Part shown: in pieces, positions 1-10,248 of the stretch
How the letters are laid out: each line of letters opens with the position of its first letter
How positions within the stretch are numbered: the stretch's first letter is position 1
Origin: Kiloniellales bacterium
Lineage (GTDB): Bacteria > Pseudomonadota > Alphaproteobacteria > Kiloniellales > JAKSBE01
Length of the DNA stretch: 44,857 bases
Assembly: GCA_028282935.1 (NCBI GenBank)
Contig: JANQGU010000060.1
Location: 1 to 44,857 of the forward strand
Reading direction: 5' to 3'
Made by a program: the position numbers and the translations under genes
The notes under the pieces: model-generated
What the model was told of the DNA's origin: nothing
The model's database searches: none
The model's input: the letters and a program-made list of their open reading frames with translations, nothing else

Positions 1-99
1 AAAGGCGAACGCGTCGCCCTCAGGCCAAACCAAAACGACGGTTGCTACGGCGTCTTCTTCGGCGCAACACGCATAGCAAACATCGACCTCAGAACCTAA
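1..99 (+). pseudogene. C-terminal end of an IS481-like transposase (5' part outside window)
   Basis: Frame 1 reads KGERVALRPNQNDGCYGVFFGATRIANIDLRT*, resembling IS481-family transposase C-termini; followed by IS481-like end sequence (ATCTCCCC-containing repeats). Confidence 0.6.
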
Positions 100-118
100 G
101 ACCCCGGAAATACACAAT

Positions 119-168
119 GTGTCAAGCATCTCCCCGAACACCTGTAACCTATCTCCCCAGACCGAACA
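119..168. mobile_element. Putative terminal region of the IS481-like element
   Basis: TGTGTCAAGCATCTCCCCGAACACCTGTAACCTATCTCCCCAGACCGAACA: two imperfect direct repeats (TGT..ATCTCCCC..GAACA) just downstream of the transposase stop. Confidence 0.5.
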
Positions 169-244
169 TCAAGCCCGGTGATGACAGCCGGTTGGAAACG
201 GACACCGAGGTCAGACCAGCCGACAGTGTCGGTGGCGCGGTTTT

Positions 245-1447
245 CTACAACCGGCTGATCCGCACCCGCGTCTCCTCCCGCTCGGCGACGTCCGCCAGCA
301 GTTTCATTCCCAGCCCCGGGCCGTCCGGCGCGCGGATCGTCCCCTTCTGGAGCGGCGGCGGCTGGTCGACGTAGTCGGCGTACCAGCCGTAGTAGAAGGC
401 GCGGGCGATCTCCTGCTCGGCGACGTTGGGGCAGGCGAGGGCGAGCTGGACCGAGGCGGCCAGGGTCACCGGGCCCGAGCAGTCGTGGAAGGCGACGGGC
501 AGGCCGGCGGCCTCGGCCAGGGCCGCCACCTTGCGCGCGAAGGTCAGGCCGCCGCCCCAGGTCAGGTCGACGATCGGCACCGAAAGGGCGTCCTGCGCGA
601 TCAGCTCCCGGAAGGCGCCGAGGCCGCCCAGGGTCTCGCCGCCGGCGATGGGGGCCGCGGTCGCGGCCGCCAGCTCGGCGATCTCGCGCGGGCGATCCAT
701 CCAGACCGGGTCCTCGATCCAGTCCATCTCCAGCGGCTCCAGCGCGGCGGCGATCTTCTTCGCCGCCGGCAGGCTCCAGAGGCCGTGCAGCTCCGCCTTG
801 ATCCGCATCTTGTCGCCCAGGGCCGCGCGCACCTTCTCGAAGGGCGCGAGGGCGCGGGCCAGGTCGGCGGCCGAGATGTCGAGGCCCGTGGCGGCGCCGG
901 CCGCGAAGTCGAAGGGCCAGATCTTCATGGCGCCGATACCCATCTCCAGCAGCTCGGCCGCCAGTTCGTCCGCGTTGTTCATAAAGGCGTCCAAGTCCTC
1001 GTAACGGCTGGCTTTCTCGGGGCCGGGCAAGCCGAAGTTCTCGGGCCGGACGGCGGAGGTCTTGGAGACGTAGTCCGGCCCGGCGCAGGTGTTGTAGACC
1101 GGGATCTCGGCCCGCAGCGGCCCGCCGAGCAGGGCGTGGATCGGCCGGCCGGCGGCCTGGCCGGCGAGGTCCCAGAGCGCCACGTCGACCGCCGAGAGGG
1201 CGCGGGTCTCGGCGCCGGTGCCGGCGAAGCCGACGTAGGGCTGCATCCGGCGGTTCAGCCGCTGGATTTCTCCGGCCGCCTCGCCCAGGATCAGCGGCGC
1301 GATGCGCTCGTGCAGGTCGGCTTCCACCGCCGCGGCGCCGAACCAGGTCTCTCCCAGGCCGACCAGGCCTTGGTCGGTGTGCAGGCGGAGCCAGATCACG
1401 CTCGGCCGGCTCTCGGGCCGGAGGGTCTCAAGCTGGGTGATCTTCAT
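245..1447 (-). CDS. Mandelate racemase/muconate lactonizing enzyme family protein (enolase superfamily)
   Basis: MKITQLETLRPESRPSVIWLRLHTDQGLVGLGETWFG..., ..WIEDPVWMDRP.., ..PIAGGETLGG.., ..VAFHDCSGP..; ATG at 1447 chosen over the longer ORF. Confidence 0.88.
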   Translation of the reverse strand: MKITQLETLRPESRPSVIWLRLHTDQGLVGLGETWFGAAAVEADLHERIAPLILGEAAGEIQRLNRRMQPYVGFAGTGAETRALSAVDVALWDLAGQAAGRPIHALLGGPLRAEIPVYNTCAGPDYVSKTSAVRPENFGLPGPEKASRYEDLDAFMNNADELAAELLEMGIGAMKIWPFDFAAGAATGLDISAADLARALAPFEKVRAALGDKMRIKAELHGLWSLPAAKKIAAALEPLEMDWIEDPVWMDRPREIAELAAATAAPIAGGETLGGLGAFRELIAQDALSVPIVDLTWGGGLTFARKVAALAEAAGLPVAFHDCSGPVTLAASVQLALACPNVAEQEIARAFYYGWYADYVDQPPPLQKGTIRAPDGPGLGMKLLADVAEREETRVRISRL

Positions 1448-1528
1448 CGGCTCCTTCTCCCTGGGGTCGCGCTTGTGCAGGTGGTGATTGGATTTGTCCC
1501 CCGATCCTACCATTCGGTTTCCCTCCTC

Positions 1529-1605
1529 TGTCATCACCGGGCTTGACCCGGTGATCCATAGTGCCGACGGCTCGATGGATGCCCGGGTCAAGCCCGGGCA
1601 TGACA
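1529..1605. repeat. 77-bp palindromic intergenic repeat, copy A
   Basis: TGTCATCACCGGGCTTGACCCGGTGATCCATAGTGCCGACGGCTCGATGGATGCCCGGGTCAAGCCCGGGCATGACA; matches copy B at 2971-3047. Confidence 0.85.
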
Positions 1606-1703
1606 GTGGAGAAGTGGGCTTGGCGCAGAGGAAGGCTGGCTGTCTCGATGCATTCGGCCATCGCCCGCTTTCGGAGCGGCGGGCGAAGCCCTAAGCTGGA
1701 GCC

Positions 1704-2393
1704 ATGAAACGCATCCTGGTCACCGGCGGCAGCAGCGGCATCGGCCTGGCGATCGCCAAGGGCTTCGCCGAGGCCGGCTGGCAGGTGACCGCGGCCGGTC
1801 TCGGGACCGAGGCCGCGGCGGCCGAGGGGCTTGACCTCGTCGAGCTCGACGTGACCCAGGGCGAGGCGGTCCGGGCCTGCCTGGCCGGCTTCGACCGCCT
1901 CGACGCCCTGGTCAACGCCGCCGGCGTGATCCGCCGCCAGGAGGAGCTGGAGCCGGAGGTCTTCGCGGCCGTGGTCGACGTCAACCTCAACGGCGCCATG
2001 CGCTGCTGCGCGGCGGCCAGGCCGCTGCTCGCCGCCTCCGGCGGGTCGATCATCAACATCGCCTCGATGCTCAGCTTCTTCGGCGGCGGCGTCGTGCCCG
2101 GCTATTCGGCCTCCAAGGGCGGGATCGCGCAGCTGACCAAGTCGCTGGCCATCGCCTGGGCGGACGAGGGCATCCGGGTCAACGCCCTGGCGCCGGGCTG
2201 GATCGCGACGCCGCTGACCCAGCCGCTGCGCGAGGACCCGGCACGGGAGGCGGCGATCCTGTCGCGCACCCCCCTGCGGCGCTGGGGCCGTCCCGAGGAG
2301 CTGGTCGGGCCGGCGCTCTTCCTGGCGAGCGAGGCGGCCTCCTTCGTGACCGGGGCGGTGCTGACGGTCGACGGCGGCTACTCGATCATGTGA
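1704..2393 (+). CDS. SDR family oxidoreductase
   Basis: TGGSSGIG cofactor motif, NAAGV, YSASKGG active site. Confidence 0.92.
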   Translation: MKRILVTGGSSGIGLAIAKGFAEAGWQVTAAGLGTEAAAAEGLDLVELDVTQGEAVRACLAGFDRLDALVNAAGVIRRQEELEPEVFAAVVDVNLNGAMRCCAAARPLLAASGGSIINIASMLSFFGGGVVPGYSASKGGIAQLTKSLAIAWADEGIRVNALAPGWIATPLTQPLREDPAREAAILSRTPLRRWGRPEELVGPALFLASEAASFVTGAVLTVDGGYSIM

Positions 2394-2426
2394 GACCAAG
2401 ACGACGAAGAAGAGGAGAGGTCGGAA

Positions 2427-2954
2427 ATGGGCCTGGTCAAGAAGGACGAGAACCCCCGGGTGCCCTACCAGCACCCCATGCCCAAGGAGGCGCAGCCGGA
2501 GATCGTCATCCCAGACGCGATCCCCAAGGACGAGCGGCTCTGGGTGCCGCAGGCCGAGAACGTCTGGTTCCGGCCGCTCTGCCTCAACGTCAGCCAGGGC
2601 TACTGGATGAACCTGCTGCGGGTCCGCAAGGCCGGCGTCCTCAGCCGCCACCGCCATCCCAACCCGGTGCACGGCTTCGTCCTCAAGGGCCGCTGGTACT
2701 ACCTCGAGCACGACTGGACGGCGGAGGAGGGCGGCTACGTCTACGAGCCGCCCGGCGAGACCCACACCCTGGTGGTGCCCGACGACGTCGCGGAGATGAT
2801 CACCTACTTCCAGGTCAACGGCGTGATGTACTACGTCGACCCGGAGGGCAACCACCTGGGCTACGAGGACGTCTTCACCAAGATCGACCTCTGCCGCCGG
2901 CACTACGCCGAGGTCGGCATCGGCGCGGACTACGTGGACCAGTTGATTCGCTAG
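2427..2954 (+). CDS. Cupin-domain protein, 2,4'-dihydroxyacetophenone dioxygenase-like
   Basis: SRHRHPNPVHGFVLKGRWYYLEHDW..YEPPGETHTLVV cupin motifs; GGAGAGG-type RBS upstream. Confidence 0.8.
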   Translation: MGLVKKDENPRVPYQHPMPKEAQPEIVIPDAIPKDERLWVPQAENVWFRPLCLNVSQGYWMNLLRVRKAGVLSRHRHPNPVHGFVLKGRWYYLEHDWTAEEGGYVYEPPGETHTLVVPDDVAEMITYFQVNGVMYYVDPEGNHLGYEDVFTKIDLCRRHYAEVGIGADYVDQLIR

Positions 2955-2970
2955 GAACCACCGCACTCGC

Positions 2971-3047
2971 TGTCATCCCTGGGCTTGACCCGGGGATCCA
3001 TGGTGCCGGTGGCTCGATGGATGCCCGGATCAAGTCCGGGCATGACA
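2971..3047. repeat. 77-bp palindromic intergenic repeat, copy B
   Basis: TGTCATCCCTGGGCTTGACCCGGGGATCCATGGTGCCGGTGGCTCGATGGATGCCCGGATCAAGTCCGGGCATGACA; same length and orientation as copy A. Confidence 0.85.
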
Positions 3048-3076
3048 GTGGAATTTAAGAAGCAGGCGTAACACAT

Positions 3077-3799
3077 TTGACCAGCTACGATTTCTCCGGG
3101 CAGGTCGCCGTCGTCACCGGCGGCGCCAAGGGCATCGGCAAGGCCATCGCCGAGGGCCTCGGCCGTTTCGGCGCCCGGGTCCGGGTCTGGGATCTGGAGG
3201 CGCCGGCGTCCGAAGACCACGTCGGGCAGGTCGTCGACGTCACCGATCCCGACAGCATCGCCGCCGCACGCGACGCTGTACTGGCCGGCGAAGGCCGGAT
3301 CGACGTCCTGGTCAACTGCGCCGGGATCGCCGGCTCGACCCTGCCGGTGGTGGAGACCGATCCGGCGGAGTGGCGCCGCGTGGTCGAGGTCAACCTCTTC
3401 GGCGTCTATCAGGTCAGCCGCCTGGTCGTGCCGGTCATGCAGAAGGCGGGCCGCGGCCGCATCGTCAACGTCGCCTCCCTGGCCGGCAAGGAAGGGACGC
3501 CCAACGCCTCGGCCTACAGCGCCGCCAAGGCCGGGGTCATCGCCTTCACCAAGTCCCTGGGCAAGGAGCTGGCGACGACCGACATCCGGGTCAACGCCAT
3601 CGCGCCCGCGGCGGTCAAGACGGCGATTCTCGACCAGATGTCGCCGGCCCACGTCGAGACCATGATCGCCAAGAGTCCGATGGGGCGCCTGGGCACGGTG
3701 GAGGAAGTGGCGGCGCTGACGCTCTGGCTCTGCTCCGAGGCCTGCAGCTTCAACAGCGGCGCGGTCTTCGACCTCTCCGGCGGCCGCGCGACCTATTGA
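3077..3799 (+). CDS. SDR family oxidoreductase (TTG start)
   Basis: VVTGGAKGIGKAIAEG, NCAGIAG, YSAAKAG motifs. Confidence 0.9.
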   Translation: MTSYDFSGQVAVVTGGAKGIGKAIAEGLGRFGARVRVWDLEAPASEDHVGQVVDVTDPDSIAAARDAVLAGEGRIDVLVNCAGIAGSTLPVVETDPAEWRRVVEVNLFGVYQVSRLVVPVMQKAGRGRIVNVASLAGKEGTPNASAYSAAKAGVIAFTKSLGKELATTDIRVNAIAPAAVKTAILDQMSPAHVETMIAKSPMGRLGTVEEVAALTLWLCSEACSFNSGAVFDLSGGRATY

Positions 3800-3808
3800 G
3801 GAGGACGT

Positions 3809-3944
3809 CCCCTCACCCAGCTCCGGCTAGAGCTCGGCTGTCGCCTCGCCAAGCCTGCGCATCCCTCTCCCAGGGGGAGAGGGACAGGAACCCTCTCCCT
3901 CTGGGAGAGGGTGGGAGCGGCGTAAGCCGCGAGCGGGTGAGGGG
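3809..3944. repeat. REP-like intergenic repeat (CCCCTCACCCAGCTCCGGCTAG...GGGTGAGGGG), copy 1
   Basis: Same termini and internal TCGCCTCGCCAAGCCT block as 15872-15984 and 23723-23836. Confidence 0.85.
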
Positions 3945-3977
3945 ATGGCTCGCAAGGCCCGCAGAATCAATCGTCAG

Positions 3978-5189
3978 TCACCCACGCGACAGGGTGAGGC
4001 GCAGATAGTTCAGCAGGCTGATCACTGCGAAGTTGCGCAGGCGGCGGCGATCGCCGGGGAGGGAGATGCGGGTCGCCCGTTCCGTCTCGGCGCTCGAGAT
4101 GGCCAGGGCCACGGTCTTGCTGGGCCCGGCCGCCTCGTCTTCGAGGTGAGGGGCGTCTTCGAGGTGAACGGCGAGGCCGAAGTCGCTGCCGAAGGCCTGA
4201 CGGGCGCCGCGGGCAGCGGCGAGGGCAGGCTCTTCGGCCGAGGTCCCGGAGGTCTCCGTCGGCGCCACCCTGGCACCGCGGAAGACCGTCATCTCCGGAT
4301 CGACCTCGCTCAGCCGCAGCGCCATGAGGCCGCCGGTCAGGCTCTCGGCGATCGCGAAGCTCTGGCCGCGCGCGCGCAGCAGCTCGACGACGACATGCTC
4401 CATAGTCTGGCCGTCGACGCCGAAGAAGATCTCGCCCAGCAGCGCGCGGATCCCGGCCTCCTCGGCGGCCAGCACCTCCTCGGCCGCGGCCTCGTCCTCG
4501 GCCTTGACCGTGATCCGGACCTTGATGCCTTCGATGCCGCTGGCCTGGAAGGCGAGGGTGGGGTTGCCGAGGTCGTCGAGCTCCTCGACCCTGGCGGCCA
4601 GCAGCTCGGCGAGGCCGGACTCGCTCTGCCCCCAGGTGCGCAGGACCCGGCTGCGGATCACCGCGGTCTGGCCGGAGCGCCGGCGCAGGTCCGGCAGGAC
4701 CGTCTCCCGCATCATCTCGTGCAGCTCGTAGGGCACGCCGGGCAGGGCGTAGATCACCTTGTCGCCGACCGGGCAGATCAGCCCGGGGGCGGTGCCGGGC
4801 ATCTGCGGGATGACCGTGGCGCCCAGGGGCACGTCGGCCTGGCGGCGGTTGTTGTCGGCCATGACCCGGCCGCGGGATTCGAACATGACGCGGATCTTCT
4901 CGACGATGGCCTCGTCGCGCCGCATCTCGACGCCCATGATCCGGGCGATCACGTCGCGGGTGATGTCATCCTGGGTGGGTCCCAGCCCGCCGCAGCAGAT
5001 CACCGCGTCACTGCGGTCCAGGGCCTGGCGCAGCGTGGCTTCCATGCGCGCGAAGTTGTCGCCGACCTTGACCTGGAAGTGCGAGTCGATGCCGGCCAGG
5101 GCCAGCTGCTCGCCGATCCAGGACGAGTTGGTATCGACGATTTGGCCGAGCAGCAGCTCGGTGCCGATGGCGACGACTTCGCAGCGCAC
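3978..5189 (-). CDS. cinA: CinA-family protein (molybdopterin-binding N-terminal domain plus diverged amidase-like C-terminal domain)
   Basis: RCEVVAIGTELLLGQIVDTNSSWIGEQLALAGID, CCGGLGPTQDDITRDV, ALPGVPYELHEMM; C-terminal AESLTGGL. GTG start at 5189 inferred. Confidence 0.83.
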   Translation of the reverse strand: MRCEVVAIGTELLLGQIVDTNSSWIGEQLALAGIDSHFQVKVGDNFARMEATLRQALDRSDAVICCGGLGPTQDDITRDVIARIMGVEMRRDEAIVEKIRVMFESRGRVMADNNRRQADVPLGATVIPQMPGTAPGLICPVGDKVIYALPGVPYELHEMMRETVLPDLRRRSGQTAVIRSRVLRTWGQSESGLAELLAARVEELDDLGNPTLAFQASGIEGIKVRITVKAEDEAAAEEVLAAEEAGIRALLGEIFFGVDGQTMEHVVVELLRARGQSFAIAESLTGGLMALRLSEVDPEMTVFRGARVAPTETSGTSAEEPALAAARGARQAFGSDFGLAVHLEDAPHLEDEAAGPSKTVALAISSAETERATRISLPGDRRRLRNFAVISLLNYLRLTLSRG

Positions 5190-5490
5190 GCTGGCCTTCC
5201 CATGCTTGAGCCGGGGTCTTATCCCGCGCCTCGGGGGGCTTGTCCAGACGGGGCCGGCAGCGCTTCCGGGAGCCGACCAGGGCGAGACGGACAGCCGCCG
5301 TCGGCGCTGCGTCAATTTTGTGTCATTGGAGAATCCGCTCCGGAAAGGACCCGGTTTGGGATTAGAATTAATCAAAAGAAAGACTAAGCCATTTGATACA
5401 CAACTTAAAAAAGATGCCAGGCTCCAAAACCACAACCATAAAGAACTGCGTCAGTGAAGCGCAGGTGACGAACGCGGGAGGTTGTTGGAA

Positions 5491-5823
5491 ATGCGGAATT
5501 TTGCAGGGTTGTGCAGTGTTCTAGTCCTCGGAACGGGCCTGGGGCTCGGGCTTTCGCAGCCATCGCCGGCTCAGGCCCAGGACTACTACACGAAGAAGTT
5601 CGAGTCCTTTCCCCAGTGCTGCCGGGTGTTGCGCGAGCATTCCAAACAGATGGGGGCCGAGGGCAAGCTCGCGACCAACGTCGTCGACAATCAGGCCCTC
5701 TTCGTCGGCATGACCTTTGAAGGCTTGCCGAAGGTCTACACCTGTACGCCGACAGCCGACGGGGGCGGAATTCTCGGCAGCAGCCACGCCGACGAGGCGC
5801 TGGGCCTAACCCCGATAGACTAG
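5491..5823 (+). CDS. Small secreted hypothetical protein
   Basis: MRNFAGLCSVLVLGTGLGLGLSQPSPAQAQ signal peptide with AxA-type site; conserved-looking mature domain YYTKKFESFPQCCRVLREHSKQ. Confidence 0.65.
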   Translation: MRNFAGLCSVLVLGTGLGLGLSQPSPAQAQDYYTKKFESFPQCCRVLREHSKQMGAEGKLATNVVDNQALFVGMTFEGLPKVYTCTPTADGGGILGSSHADEALGLTPID

Positions 5824-5964
5824 GCGCAGCGATCAGCGCCAGGGTCGCGCCCGTGGGGGGCGGGCGTGGCCTGGCGGCGCAGGGCCATGGCCGCGCTCAG
5901 GGTCGCGGCCTCGCATTCCAAGAACAAAGGCAAAGAACGTCCGACCAAGGGAGGGGGTCTTGAG

Positions 5965-7095
5965 ATGTCACGCAGTCTATCATCCTTTGTGATTTCGGCC
6001 GTCGTCTGCACGGCCGCACTGATCGGCTTCGCCGTCGTGGAGGACGGCGCGGCGGCCAGTGCCAAGAAGATCAGAGATCAAGTCAACCGCGGCACCGTCG
6101 GGGTGATCGCCGGCGACATGCACAGCGCGACGGTGCGCATGGCGAAGGATCTGGCGACGGTCCTGGACGACGGCGACAACCGTCGGGTCCTGACCGTGGT
6201 CGGCAAGGGATCCGTTCAGAACCTCCTGGACCTGCTCTACCTGCGCGACATCGACGTCGCGATCGTTCAGGCGGACGTCCTGGAGTACTTCAGGGCGCGC
6301 AGCGTCCATCCGAACGTCGAGAACTCGATCCGCTATGTCGCCAAGCTGCATAACGAGGAGCTGCATCTGCTGGTCCGCGACGAGGTCGAAGGCATCGAGG
6401 ACCTGGCCGGCAAGCGGGTCAGCTTCGGCGCCCTCGGAAGCGGCACCTACATCACCGCCTCGGTGCTCTTCGGCGCCCTCAAGGTCGGGGTCCAGCCGGT
6501 GATGCTGGATCAGGCCCTGGCTCTGGAGAAGCTGAAGGCCGGCAAGATCGCCGGTCTGGCCTACGTCGTCGGCAAGCCGGCGCGGCTCTTCACCGAGGTC
6601 TCGCGGGAAGACGGCCTGAAGCTGCTGCCGGTCCCCGTGCCGCCGAAGCTCCTGGAGGCCTACCTGCCGTCCAAGCTCACCAGCGACGACTACCCGGACC
6701 TGATCGCGCCGGACGCGCCGCTCGAGACCATCGGCGTCGGCAGCGTCATGGCGGTCTACAACTGGAGTCCCAAGAACTGGCGCTACGCCAAGGTCGAGAG
6801 GTTCGCCAAGGCCTTCGTCGAGGAGTTCGAATCGCTCCGCGGGCCGGGCCGCCATCCCAAGTGGGCGGAGGTCAACCTCGCCGCCGAGCTTCCCGGGTGG
6901 CAGCGCTTCGCGCCCGTGGCGCGCTGGCTGAAGGACCGGGAGCGCACGCGCAGCGTCGCGGTGGCCGAAGGCGAGCTCCTGTCCGAGTTCCAGCAGTTCC
7001 TTCGCCAGATCAACATCGGCGAGCTGCCGGGATCGCAGGAAGGGCGGGCCGCCCTGTTCGAGGAGTTCGAGCGCTGGCGGAGCGCCGGCAACTGA
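5965..7095 (+). CDS. TAXI-family TRAP-type solute-binding protein
   Basis: Signal peptide MSRSLSSFVISAVVCTAALIGFAVV; DIDVAIVQADVLEYFR; LAGKRVSFGALGSGTYITA. Confidence 0.8.
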   Translation: MSRSLSSFVISAVVCTAALIGFAVVEDGAAASAKKIRDQVNRGTVGVIAGDMHSATVRMAKDLATVLDDGDNRRVLTVVGKGSVQNLLDLLYLRDIDVAIVQADVLEYFRARSVHPNVENSIRYVAKLHNEELHLLVRDEVEGIEDLAGKRVSFGALGSGTYITASVLFGALKVGVQPVMLDQALALEKLKAGKIAGLAYVVGKPARLFTEVSREDGLKLLPVPVPPKLLEAYLPSKLTSDDYPDLIAPDAPLETIGVGSVMAVYNWSPKNWRYAKVERFAKAFVEEFESLRGPGRHPKWAEVNLAAELPGWQRFAPVARWLKDRERTRSVAVAEGELLSEFQQFLRQINIGELPGSQEGRAALFEEFERWRSAGN

Positions 7096-7114
7096 GCGGC
7101 GGCCGAAGGCGGCG

Positions 7115-7633
7115 TCACAGCCGCCGTCGCTGGCGTTCGGGGAAGACGTAGTCGGCGGGAAAGCCGGGAAAGAGGCTCTGGACGATCGCCTGGTTCAACT
7201 GGGAGCCCTCGAGGTAGGTCCAGCTCTCCGCCCCGGCCTCGAGGACGCCGAACTGGAAGTTCAGGCTCTCGACCCGCTGGCCGCGCATCCCGATGACCGA
7301 CCGCGTCGGGACGATCGCGAAGCGCCGCCCGCCGCCTTCGAGGAACTCCGGGGGCCTCGGGAAGGCGAAGGACTCGAGCGTGACCTCGTCGCTGATGAAG
7401 AGCTGTCGGCTCTCCTCCAGCTTGCCGCGCGCCGCCTCCCGCCCGCCCAGCATCCTGACGAGCGCGGGATGGGTGAGCTGAAGCACAGTGTCGACATCGC
7501 CGGCATAGGTCGCCTGCACGAGCCTCCGCACGTCTTCCTGCACCGCATCGCGGGGCGGCTCGGAAAGGCCCGGGGCTGGGTCGACGGCAAGCGCCGCCAC
7601 CAACAGGACGATCGGGGCGAGACGTCCGACCAT
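7115..7633 (-). CDS. Putative secreted hypothetical protein
   Basis: MVGRLAPIVLLVAALAVDPAPG signal-like N-terminus; at the end of the polyol operon strand. Confidence 0.6.
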   Translation of the reverse strand: MVGRLAPIVLLVAALAVDPAPGLSEPPRDAVQEDVRRLVQATYAGDVDTVLQLTHPALVRMLGGREAARGKLEESRQLFISDEVTLESFAFPRPPEFLEGGGRRFAIVPTRSVIGMRGQRVESLNFQFGVLEAGAESWTYLEGSQLNQAIVQSLFPGFPADYVFPERQRRRL

Positions 7634-7676
7634 CGCTCCGTTCCCTTCATCGCGAAGCCAAGACTGATGAAGGGTC

Positions 7677-8450
7677 TTACCAGCAGGTATAGCCGCCGTC
7701 GACCAGGACCACCGAGCCGGTCATCAGGCTGGCGGCGTCCGAGGCCAGGAACAGGACCGCGGAGGCGATCTCCTCGACCTCGCCCATGCGGCCCATCGGC
7801 GTGCTGGCCATCCAGACGTCGTAGAGCGCCGCGTCGTCCTTCGCGAAGGCGGTCAGCGGCGTGCTGATGTAGGTCGGCGCCACGGCGTTGACCCGGACGC
7901 CACGGCCGGCCCACTCGGCGGCCAGGGACTTGGTCAGGTGGTGCACGGCCGCCTTGGAGGCGTTGTAGTAGGACTGCTCCTGCGGCTTGTTGACGATGAC
8001 ACCGGACATGGAGCCGATGTTGACCACCGCGCCCTTGCCGGCCCGCAGCATGTGCCGGCCGAAGGCGCGGCAGCACCAGAAGACGCCGTTGAGGTTGACG
8101 TCGATGACGTTCAGCCAGTGTTCGTCCGTGACCGTCTCCGCCGGCGTCTCGCTGCGCGCGATGCCGGCGTTGCAGACCAGGATCTCGATCCCGCCGCGCT
8201 CGGCGGCGATATCCTCGGCGACCGCCGTGACCCGGTCCGGAGCGGTGACGTCCATCTCGACGATCTCCGGCAGGTAGCCCTTGCCGCGCAGGATGTCGCG
8301 GCCGGACTCGGCCTCGCCCATGTCGAGCTCGGCGATGACGACCTGCGCACCGGCCTCGGACAGGGCCTCGCAGCAGGCCAGGCCGATCCCCCGGCCGCCG
8401 CCGGTGACCACCGCCGTCCTTCCCGACAGGTCGTATTTCTCCAGGTACAT
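7677..8450 (-). CDS. SDR family oxidoreductase
   Basis: MYLEKYDLSGRTAVVTGGGRGIGLACCEALSEAG; YNASKAAVHH; ATG at 8450. Confidence 0.9.
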   Translation of the reverse strand: MYLEKYDLSGRTAVVTGGGRGIGLACCEALSEAGAQVVIAELDMGEAESGRDILRGKGYLPEIVEMDVTAPDRVTAVAEDIAAERGGIEILVCNAGIARSETPAETVTDEHWLNVIDVNLNGVFWCCRAFGRHMLRAGKGAVVNIGSMSGVIVNKPQEQSYYNASKAAVHHLTKSLAAEWAGRGVRVNAVAPTYISTPLTAFAKDDAALYDVWMASTPMGRMGEVEEIASAVLFLASDAASLMTGSVVLVDGGYTCW

Positions 8451-8467
8451 TCGTGTCTTCTCCCGGG

Positions 8468-9231
8468 TCAGCTCATCCAGTTGCCGCCGTCGACGTTCAG
8501 GGTCTGCGCGACCACGTAGTCGCTGTCCGCCGAGGCCAGAAAGATCGCCGCGCCGACATGGTCCTCGGGCCGGCCCATGCGCCCGAAGGGCACGACCTCG
8601 CCGACCAGGCGCTTCTTCTCGCCCAGGGCGCGGCCCTCGTACCTGGCGAAGAGGGCGTCGACCTCGTCCCACATCGGCGTGTCGACCACGCCGGGCGAGA
8701 TCCCGTTGACGTTGATCCCGTGGCGGATCAGGTCCAGGCCGGCCGACTGGGTCAGGCTGATGACCGCGGCCTTGCTGGCGCAGTAGACCGCGACCAGGGC
8801 CTCGCCCCGGCGGCCCGCCTGGGACGACAGGTTGATGACCTTGCCGCCTCGTCCCTGGGCGATCATCCGCTTGGCCACGGCCTGCAGGGTGAAGAGCAGG
8901 CCCTTGACGTTGACCGCGAAGACGCGGTCGTAGCTCGCCTCGGTGATCTCGACGATCGGCGCCATGTCGAAGACCGCGGCGTTGTTGACCAGGATGTCGA
9001 TGGGGCCCGAAGCGGTGGCCGCCTCGACCATGGCCTCGATCGAGCCCAGGTCGGTGACGTCGACGGGCACCGCGGACGCCCTTTCCCCGAGGTCGCGCGC
9101 GGTCGCGGCCGCCGCGTCGCCGTCGAGGTCGGCGACGACGACCGCCGCGCCCTCGCGAAGGTAGCCCTCCGCGATCGCGCGGCCGATGCCGCGGGCGCCG
9201 CCGGTGACGACGGCACGCTTGCCTTGCAGCT

Positions 9232-9235
<4 letters not shown>
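8468..9235 (-). CDS. SDR family oxidoreductase, sorbitol/galactitol dehydrogenase-like
   Basis: [40 protein letters not shown]..; [19 protein letters not shown]; start overlaps the upstream ATPase stop. Confidence 0.87.
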
Positions 9236-10236
<1,001 letters not shown>

Positions 10237-10248
10237 GGTCAGGTCTCC

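Noticed and set aside
42-374. 110-aa plus ORF at the left edge
   Set aside because: Covers IS end, partial repeat and the 3' end of the MR/MLE gene in the wrong frame.
1428-2966. 512-aa minus-strand ORF
   Set aside because: Runs through the repeat and antisense to SDR and cupin genes; shadow ORF.
3809-3944. Possible CRISPR or Rho-independent terminator
   Set aside because: Dispersed, hairpin-rich repeat seen three times; no regular spacers and no T-tract.
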